In this document: positions 55,941 to 64,000 of the stretch, piece after piece | Position numbering within the stretch: position 1 is the stretch's first letter | How the letters are laid out: every line of letters starts with the position of its first letter | DNA from: Nyssa sinensis | Lineage: Eukaryota; Streptophyta; Magnoliopsida; Cornales; Nyssaceae | DNA length: 64,000 bases | Assembly (NCBI GenBank): GCA_008638375.1 | Contig: VIRR01000480.1 | Location: 1-64,000 of the forward strand | Direction: 5' to 3' | Notes under the pieces: generated by a model | Told to the model about the DNA's origin: nothing | Seen by the model: only the letters and a program-made list of their open reading frames with translations | Databases searched by the model: none | Program-made: the position numbers and the translations under genes

Positions 55941-56701
55941 CTTAACACTAACATATGTATGTATATATATATATATATATATATGTATATGCAGGGTAAT
56001 TTACTCCCACTCCCCTTTCCACACTTACAGTCCAAGAAGCACGACTTGATCATTAAAAAATTAGAAAAAATACTAAAAAGTCTCTAAAATAAAATTTTAA
56101 TTCTAAAAAGTTTATAATATATTTTTTGCATCTAAAAAATCTAAAAAAGAAACTTTTAATACAAAAAGTCTAATTATTAACTTTCATCTTACCACCGTTA
56201 AAAAATATTATTGATTAGATTAAAATAGTCTTGAAGGTACATTTTAGAAAAAAAAAATACTAAAAAATATATAAAATAACTTTTTCAATCCAAAAAAATT
56301 ATAATATTTTATGAAGTGAAAATTTATTTTTTAGGCTTTCTAGATAAATAAAAAATGTTATGTGTTATTTTGGATTGAATAATTTATATTATGAACTATT
56401 TAGTATTTTTTAAAATATATCTTGAAGGTTATTTTTGTCTAATCACTAAAACTTTTTAACAATATTAAGATGAAAGTTTTTAATTGAATTTTTTTGTAAT
56501 ATAAATTTTTTATTTGGGCCTTTTTGATATAAAAAGATTATCATTGTTTTTAGGGTTTGAAAATTTTATTTTAGGAACCTTTTAATATTTTTTCCTGAAA
56601 AATTCTCTCCACACCTAAACTACAAGAAGCATGATTTTATCATTAAAAAAATAATTTTTTTGGAGTATAATTGTATGAGTAGGAGCGGGGATGGCTGGTC
56701 T

Positions 56702-56741
<40 letters not shown>

Positions 56742-57042
56742 ATTGGCTCAAATATAAAAGCAACAAAACAATGACTTTAGATTTTATTTACGAAGAAGAT
56801 TTAAAATTTTATGCCTTTATTGATTAATCCAAATTAAAAGTTTAAAGCCAATAAAAATCTAATTACAAAAATAAAAGTCCAAATTTATGTCTTCATGGGT
56901 TAATTCAAATTAAAAGTATAAAACTAACAAAATTCTACCGACAAACAATTTTATGAAAAAACTTATTTTTCTTTTATCCCGAAAAAAATAAAAAATTACA
57001 TTTATAATTTCTACTTTATGTCTCAAATGATTTTTGAGTGGG

Positions 57043-57086
<44 letters not shown>

Positions 57087-57338
57087 TGATGTTATACTTA
57101 TCTTAAAGCTTTATCAAAAATATTTTACACGTTAATGTGGCAGTGTTACATTATTTTTATATCATATTATGATGTGATGTATAACTGATATAACACTGCT
57201 ATACCAGCATATAAAACACTTTGAATAAATTTCAATGGTAAAAATAGTTTTATCCACACACATATATATATATATATCCCCATATATATATATATACATA
57301 TATATTTGGAATATCAAGTTGTAGTACATTATTTCAAG
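55941..57338 (+). repeat. Dispersed AT-rich repeat unit, right of the PGG gene
   Basis: Direct-orientation relative of 51395-53165, without the nested repeat D copy seen there at about 51850-52190, so it shows the unit before that insertion. It contains a CA run (56704-56733) where the left copy has TC, and TA runs at about 57044-57082. It ends at TATTTCAA where a different element begins. Confidence 0.75.
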
Positions 57339-57802
57339 GGTTAATTACACCTATCTTCCCTGAGGTTTCTGACAATTGCAGAAACCTCTCTTATACGTTT
57401 TGAAATAACACTGTCCACTTATTAGAATTCATGGAGTAACGGTGTTAATGGCAAAGCTTAAGGTACCAAAATACCCATGATAGGAGAAAATAATATTATA
57501 TTCAAAATATCTCTTGAGGTAAAAAGACATAAATGCTCTCATTTCATTTAAGATCGTTCTAGACGATCTACTCGTCATTTCGATCGGCAAAAACTGCGAT
57601 CGAAAAAAACTGAAGGTTTAGAGAGAGAGAGAGAGACATGGCTACGCCCTTTTTGCCGAAACCCTAGTCGATTGATCAAGCTATTTTGATTGTTTAAACC
57701 CAAAATGAAACCAATCATTTGATACTACAACAGGATCAAATAGCTTTTACCGATTTGGATCATTGAAATAAGATCGTTGGTTAAAGTCCACAAGATTTCT
57801 TC
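57339..57802 (+). mobile_element. Truncated element with gene-like sequence, possibly Mutator-like
   Basis: Starts GGGTTAATTACACCTATCTT and CCCTGAGGTTTCTGACAATT, the type of end seen in a common plant inverted-repeat family. It then holds GC-richer DNA with CGATCGGCAAAAACTGCGATCG-like symmetry and GAGAGAGACATGGCTACGCC, which looks like a 5' leader plus start codon of a gene (MATPFLPKP, then stop). It is cut at 57803 by LTR C1, so the other end is missing. Confidence 0.4.
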
Positions 57803-58399
57803 TGTCACGCCCCGAATTCCAGCGAACCCAAGGCGCAACTGAACGAACGGAAAGTAAATAAAATATAAAATAAATAAAGGACAACCTAAACGGTTCAACT
57901 CAAACTTACATTCATTTCCTTCAATGTACATCCATATAAAGCACGATAAATAAAAACATTCAACATGTCATTCGGGCTTAAGCCCTTATACAATATGAAT
58001 ACATCTCGAAATATGCTCCCAAGGGTCAAGATCATCCTAAGCTCCTGTCTCCTCCACTCTGTAAGACTTCCTCAAGTCTCGAGTGCCGGGAACGTCATCT
58101 GTGGGGAGTCATCCCACGTATGGGTCAGCTCAACTGCTGGTATGATGTAATGCTAATGCAAGGAACAAAATCAAGGGCGTGGCATGTGCAAGTGTACAGT
58201 TATATCTACATGGCATTCAACATCATGCATACAATGTACTAGCAATATTCTACATGTTATTCAATATCATCTATGCAATGTAATAACAATAGTCCACACG
58301 CCTTCCAAATCATTCATACCATGTAATAACAATAATCCACAAAACATCCAAGTTATCCATGCAATGTAGTGTATATGTCCATGAAACACCCACACAACT

Positions 58400-58470
58400 C
58401 AACGCCACAACCATGCCAACTCTATGCCACAACCATGTCAACTCTATGCCACAACCATGTCAACTCTATG
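58400..58470 (-). repeat. Tandem 22-bp repeats in LTR C1
   Basis: About three head-to-tail units of CAACCATGTCAACTCTATGC plus CA. They correspond to the CATGGGTGG-rich part of the conserved core in other LTRs. Confidence 0.8.
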
Positions 58471-58499
58471 CTATGTCCAGGTCAACTCCATGTCATGTC

Positions 58500-58622
58500 C
58501 ATGTCTCGTTTTCGGAACACATCCGATGGAAGCTGAGTACCATGTCTCGTTTTCGGAACACATCCGATGGAAGCTGAGTACCATGTCTCGTTTTCGGAAC
58601 ACATCCGATGGAAGCTGAGTAC
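58500..58622 (-). repeat. Exact 41-bp triplication in LTR C1
   Basis: Three identical units (58500-58540, 58541-58581, 58582-58622), each CATGTCTCGTTTTCGGAACA followed by CATCCGATGGAAGCTGAGTAC. In LTR sense the unit runs GTACTC to CGAGACATG. Families A and B carry one and two related modules at the same place. Perfect identity implies recent expansion. Confidence 0.95.
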
Positions 58623-59672
58623 CATGTTTAGCACCACGTGCTAAACCCACTTTATACCTTTAATGCATCACATTATGTCAACATGCTTTAATTCCATCAT
58701 GCAACAACACAATTTCAGATAAACAATTTACCAACTTATGGAGCATACTTCTAAACAAAGTATTTCACTTAAAGCAATCACAACATCTGAATAACAAAAC
58801 CCTTTTTTCACATGAATGTGCGCAATACATAATCAACAAAAATACATACTCAAGTTATGCGTTCACAATCTTAACAAATCCCCAAAAATATAAATCACGT
58901 ACAACCCAACACATAGAATAAATCATATCTCCATGGAGTAGCAAGAAGTACATGAGTAACATAAGCAATCAACTCAAGGTTTCCTTTTAAAGTAACATTC
59001 CTTCCATGATTTTCTGACATTAAACAAGTAAACGTATGATTCAATCAATCAACATGCAAATCATTCCTAAACTTAATTCTATTCCGTACTTAGCACAATA
59101 CACCATACCTGATGGGTTGCCTCAACTCCAGAAGTCGTACTTGTAGCGTAGCGGAACTAATGGTAAGAATGTAGAAGGTTAGGCCACCTTCTCTTTGCCC
59201 TTCAGTGTTCCTAAAATCATGAAATACGATTCAGTTCAATTATTACCTGAATTATGCTATTCATCAAATTTTATGTCTTTATTTTATAAGTTTCTATCTT
59301 ACCAAAATAGACTCCACCATTGAGTCCGGAACGCCGAACAAAGTCGGTTTAGGCTTTCGTGGAATTTAATTTGGACATCCAAGCTTAAAAGGACAAAATG
59401 GTCATTTTGCACTTTTACGGGTTCCCATTTCCCGAGACCTCTTCTCATAAATCGGACTCCACGGTTGAGTCCGGAATGTTCGAAATAATAAAGTTTCACT
59501 ATTTGTTTACTCCAATCGGGGTTCGTTTGACCAGGTTCTGACTCGGGGGCATTTTGGTAAATTTTTTTTTTTTTTAAAGGTTCCATGGGTCTTTTATTTT
59601 TCGGGACCTCGCCTTGCAAAGTGGACCTCACCGTTGGATTCTGAATGGTCGACACATAAAGAAAACACTAAT

Positions 59673-62404
59673 TGTCACGCCCCGAATTCCAGCGAACCCG
59701 AGGCGCGAGTAACGAGACAAAGGAAAATAAAATAATACAGAAATAAAAGACAATAATAATAACATTCTCATACATTCTGTACACTGTTCTGATACATACA
59801 TAGGTCTAGTCCACTTGCTTACAACATGTAAGATGAAATACGGTTTTGGGCTTATGCCCTTACACAATATCAAAAACAAACGCCCCTTGGGCCTAACACA
59901 GTCCCTAGTCAGATCATCTCCACGTCTCGTACTGCTGGGACATCATCTGAAATGTTTCCCCACTAAAGGGGTCAGCTCAACATGCTGGTACAATATAATG
60001 CTAATGCAAGAAACAAAACCAAGGTCGTGGCATGTGCAAGTGTACAGTTATTTCTATATGGCATTCGATATCATGATGGCAGAATATGAACAATGTACAG
60101 TATATAAGCAGTATGCGTGACACACCCATGCAACTCTATGCCCACCCATGTCTCATGATACGGTCCTTCCCCGTCGGCATGAGTACCTTGTATGTCTCGC
60201 TTCACGGTCCGGAATCCGTCAGGCAGGCAAGTACCTATTGGCCGATTTTGGGTTTTTCACCACAGGATCTGCACCCTCATAATGCAAAGCACCAAGTGCT
60301 TACCCACACCATGTCCAAGGAATTTCACTATGCCAATATGCTCTGATCTCATCATGTCACAATGCAATTTCAATGATGCATCTCATTCATACATAAAGCA
60401 TGCTTTCAAGTACACAATTCGTAATATCAACAGTTCTTCTAAGCATATAATTCACACACCACACTAACACATGCGATATACCCATAATCATCATCCAATT
60501 TAACAAGATAACACGTAGCACATAAGCATGTGAACACTCAGGCAAACACGTGAACAATCAATGCAACAAAGCAAGTATTCCTAATCTCAATTATATTTCT
60601 TACTTAGCACAATATATCGTACCTGATAATCGGTCTCAATTCAAGAAGGTGTACTCGAAGTATGGTTGAATCACAGTGAGAATACCGGAGGTCAGATCAC
60701 CTGCTCATTGCCCTCTCGTGTCCCTAAAATTCATAACATGAAACTCAGTTTAATTGTCACTTGAATTATGCTATTCATCAAATTTTATGTCTTTAATTCA
60801 TAAGTTTCTATTTTGCTAAATTAGACTCTACCATTGAGTCCGGAACGTCGAAGAAAATAAGGTTAGGCTTTTGTAGAATTCAATTCGGACACCTGGGTTC
60901 AAAAGGGCAAAACGGTCATTTTGTACCTTACACGGGTCCTTACATTTCGTGACCTCTTTTCACAAATCGGGCTCCACGGTTGAGTCCGGAATGCTCGAGA
61001 TAATAAAGTTTCACTATTCGTTTACTAAATTTGGAGTTTGTTTGATAGCGTTTCAACCTAGGGGCATTTTGGTAATTTTAAAGGTTACTACGGGTCTTTT
61101 ATTTTTCGGGACCCCGTCTCGTAAAACGGACCTCTCCATTGACCTCAGAATGGCCGAGATAGTCAAAATACACTAATGACTTGTCCCATTTGGACTCCGG
61201 ATTATTTTAGAATATTTAATTAATTAAATTAATTAATTAATTAATTAATTAATTAAATTAATATTTTATTAATATTTAAATCTGGTGGTCTAATTGTAAT
61301 TTCTCTAAAGTTTGGGGGTTAAAAGGTAATTTCCGAAAGTTCAGGACAGAATGGTAATTTTCAGAAAGTTCAGGGGCAATTTTGTAATTTGCAAAACCCT
61401 ATTCTATATTCGGATATCCAAACAGTGTATAGCGACAGAACAGGGATAGGATATCCCTATTCTGATTTCAATTTCTATTTCAATTTCTTATATCCGTTGC
61501 CAAACACTCCCACTCTCCTTTTAATTTAAAACAAGGGGGTGACACGTGGCAGGGGCGGACCGGCCCAAGCCCGACCCGACCCGAACCGACCCGACCCAGG
61601 TCCAGAACAGCCTCCCCTTCGTCCCCGATTTTCCGGTGATGGCCAGTAGGGTTCCGGCGCCTTCTCCGGCGCCGGCGACCGATTTCCGGCGACTTTTTCA
61701 TGTTTTCAAAATGCTATTTTCTTCCTCCCTTCCCAAGGACTCTAAATCCACCCTCCATTTTCATCAAGACCCACTCAATCGTCTCGAATAGGGGGTTTAA
61801 CGGCTCCGGCCGGTTTTCCGGCGAGCTGGTTTTTCTTAATTTTCTTCTCGGTTCTCGACTGTTTTGGCTCATTTCTTTTTCTATCTTCTTTCTGCACTTC
61901 TTAGGATTATCTTAGGATCATTTAATCATATTTTCATGCATAAAATATCAATGGAATCCGAGCACCCTAAAACCTGCAACTGTTGTTTCCTAACTGATTT
62001 CTCAACATTTTTCAATCGTTCTTCTTGTAAAATAATTCACATCTCATACACTACAAAGCCCTAAGCTCAAAGCAATTAGTCATGCAAGGAAATGAGAAAT
62101 CAAAACCGAACCCACTCACCTTTGTTGGCTGATTTTTCTCAGTGCCGAGCCTTCTTTCTCTCTTTTGCTCCACCTCTGGTTCAAGCTCCCAAGTCCCTCA
62201 TTTCCTCTCTTTCCCTCTGATTTTATTTCAACTTTATGCAGTGTATACATATACACATGTATACACCCTTTGACGGTCCTCTCTCTCTCTCTACCCTTTC
62301 TCTCTCTCTCTCTGCATCGAGCCCACACCTCCTGACTTTCTCTCCTGCCTCATGCAACAATGCAGCTTTGCATTTAATGCTTAGCTTGCATTGTTGGTTT
62401 TCCT

Positions 62405-62446
<42 letters not shown>

Positions 62447-62752
62447 TACACACACATCATGTCACACCCACTTGCTCACTCCCCCCCCCCATCAGCCGAC
62501 CTGGCTAGCTAACACACACACAGCACTTACACACTTGCTGGCATGCACCTACACATTGCACAAAATCTGATCCCTCCACATATATATGTATATATATACA
62601 TATACACATATATTATTTCACACATATATATGTGTTACACATACATACATAATCCATACACATTCAACTTTAATAATGATAATAATAAAAAAAAAAATCT
62701 TAATTAACCAAGGAAATTTATATATTTAAAAAAAAAATTTCGGGTTATTACA
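59673..62752 (-). mobile_element. Chromovirus C2 3' LTR, inserted in C1
   Basis: 3080 bp on the minus strand, from TGTAATAACCCG after the polypurine tract to GGGGCGTGACA. It shares with LTR A the GC-rich CCGGCGCC segment (about 61640-61690), TTAATTAA palindromes (about 61220-61262), the CCGAGATAGTCAAAATACAC segment and the core (60086-60350). Putative intron: donor ATCAG|GTACG near 60625, acceptor TTTCAG|ATGATG at 59947. TA microsatellites near 62407-62443. Confidence 0.88.
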
Positions 62753-62788
62753 TCCTTCCCTCCTTACAGAAATTTCGTCCCGAAATTT
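62753..62788 (-). other. Hairpin and polypurine tract of chromovirus C2
   Basis: Minus-strand AAATTTCG-GGA-CGAAATTT (62770-62788) and AAGGAGGGAAGGA (62753-62765), the same as in A and B. Confidence 0.9.
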
Positions 62789-62816
62789 AAAATAACATAA
62801 AACAAAAGAGAATACG

Positions 62817-63600
62817 TCACTGATCAAGCAACTCGGGGTACCCGTTCGAACCTCGGTTCCAACGAACCTTGACCAAAGGGACGGTCCTGTCTCGCAAAAC
62901 CTTGTTCCTCGAGTCTAATATCGCTACGGTTTTCTGATCAAAGGAAATGTCGCCCTCTAGCTGAAGACCTACCCAATCGAGTACATGTGAGGGGTCGGAA
63001 TGGTACTTCCTTAGCATCGACACATGAAAGACATCTTAAACTCCAGATAGCTGTGGAGGTGAGGCCAGCTAATAAGCCACCTCACCAACCCTCCCAAGAA
63101 TCTCAAGGGGTCTATGAATCGTGGCGACAGCTTCCCACTGCGCCCAAATCTCCTCAAACCTCGTCGGGGGGGGGGGAGATACCTTGAGAAACACATGGCC
63201 CCCCACCTCGAATGACAAGGGTCGTCGTCTCCTATTTGCATAATCCTTCTGACGATTCTGACTGGCAACAAGCGCTGCCTGATCACTTGTATCTTGTCCG
63301 TGGTCTCACGGATTACATCAGGTCCCAAAACAATTGTCTCTCCTACCCCAGCCCAACACACCGGGGAACTGCTAGCTACGGTTGTAGGCAAACTCTACCA
63401 AAGCAAGGTGATACTCTCAGGTACCCCTGAAGTCCATAACGCAGTCTCTAAGCCTGTCCTCTAGGATCTGAATAGTACGTCCTAACTGACCATCAGTCTG
63501 GGGATGCAAGGTGGTACTAAACTTAGCTGAGTCCCTAAGGCTGTCTAGAGGCTCTGCCAAAACCGGCAGTGAAACGTGGGTCCCTATTTAAAACCATGGA
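62817..63600 (-). pseudogene. C2 integrase remnant and damaged chromodomain
   Basis: From 63600 the minus strand encodes SAKFSTTLHPQTDGQLGRTI, QILEDRLRDCVMDFRG then TGA, a deletion junction at 63352-63388, ETTDKIQVIRQRLLPVRIV, and RRFGRSGKLSPRFIDPLRF, then MLRKYHSDPSHVLDW. A C-run of 10 near 63170 (G-run in the plus strand) shifts frame. The chromodomain (VAILDSRNKVLRDRTVPLVK) lacks the stretch with the EEATWE motif, so it probably cannot bind methylated histone. Lesions match chromovirus A. Confidence 0.9.
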
Positions 63601-64000
63601 TAAGGGAATTCCATGTAGTCGTACTACCTCTCAACATAATAATAAAAGATCAATGCAAAATGCATTGTAACATGTAGACGTGTAGCCTTACCTATGGATC
63701 ACTCACCTCTCCCTCAGCCAGGCGATGTGGAATGCATTACCTCCTCCCATTACTATCTCCCCCGTAGGCTTCGCCTCACCGGCAGGCGTGCAGCGGCGTG
63801 CAGACATCTCCACACTCCCTGCTAGGGTCTGGCGCTAGTCCCATCTGTGACGACTCACTCCACATGGCACAACATATAATGAAATCCTCAAAACACATTG
63901 GCTCATCAAGGCCAACCCCTTTCAATTTCCATCCAAGTATCACGACTCACCTCAACAACTCAACGCAATAAAAAGTAAAGGAACTTCTCACCGATCACAA
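63601..64000 (-). repeat. LTR-like module R1, copy 2
   Basis: Minus-strand relative of 1-330, joined directly to the C2 integrase remnant. The window ends inside the element, so its full context is not visible. No coding sequence is recognised. Confidence 0.5.

Larger units (their letters stand above)
57803..59672 (-). mobile_element. Chromovirus family C LTR, truncated (C1)
   Basis: On the plus strand it starts TGTCACGCCCCGAATTCC, the inverted LTR end, and follows the family architecture up to a CACTAAT corresponding to position 61166 of C2, where C2 is inserted. The LTR start and any internal region are not present. It contains tandem modules at 58400-58622 and a putative intron (59108 to 58099 on the minus strand; donor ATCAG|GTATGG, acceptor CCACAG|ATGACG). 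Confidence 0.85.

Overview
The window reads as repeat-dense nuclear DNA of a flowering plant, probably a eudicot. It is AT-rich and packed with nested Ty1/copia and Ty3/gypsy LTR retrotransposons, Tekay/Del-like chromoviruses, a Tat-like LTR, a TRIM, a hAT-type MITE, fold-back elements and plant-style PBS sites complementary to initiator tRNA-Met. Nothing prokaryotic was seen. The only gene that looks intact and host-encoded is an intronless PGG-domain membrane protein at 54332-55066. A broken relative lies at 35087-35220.

Layout. 1-4097: end of a chromovirus internal region and its 3.7 kb 3' LTR (family B), whose middle carries fragments resembling host genes. 4098-9671: AT-rich repeat blocks, a fold-back element, an old LTR remnant holding a hAT MITE, and a dispersed repeat. 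9677-17011: a complete but frameshifted copia element on the minus strand with a perfect 5-bp target duplication. 17012-18452: AT-rich DNA and a gypsy LTR remnant. 18453-30778: a decayed copia element split by a very young chromovirus (family A, 20895-29663) with near-identical 2.9 kb LTRs. 30781-34138: Tat-like PPT, LTR and PBS; the LTR contains a complete 534-bp TRIM. 35037-35860: PGG pseudogene cut by a 600-bp gypsy LTR. 39030-44985: third copia relic, split by a second family-B LTR fragment (39696-43217). 47230-49570: tandem array of about 205-bp units with a probable solo LTR inside. 50821-57338: repeat blocks on both sides of the PGG gene. 57339-57802: truncated element. 57803-64000: minus-strand chromovirus LTRs (family C), one inserted in the other, followed by a defective integrase and chromodomain.

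How the parts relate. Families A, B and C share a polypurine tract, a hairpin next to it, an LTR core, and what looks like a leader intron (donor AG|GTAYG, acceptor CAG|AT) inside the LTR. The pol remnants of A and C2 share the same disabling lesions although the LTRs of A are almost identical, which points to defective elements moved by proteins supplied in trans. The most striking item is a stretch of about 58 codons inside the second family-B LTR (41679-41852) that I recognise as part of NRPE1, the largest subunit of RNA polymerase V in RNA-directed DNA methylation. The first family-B LTR carries a piece resembling a downstream NRPE1 region, and a PPR-like fragment.

All family assignments rest on motifs read by eye. 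No database search or alignment program was run.
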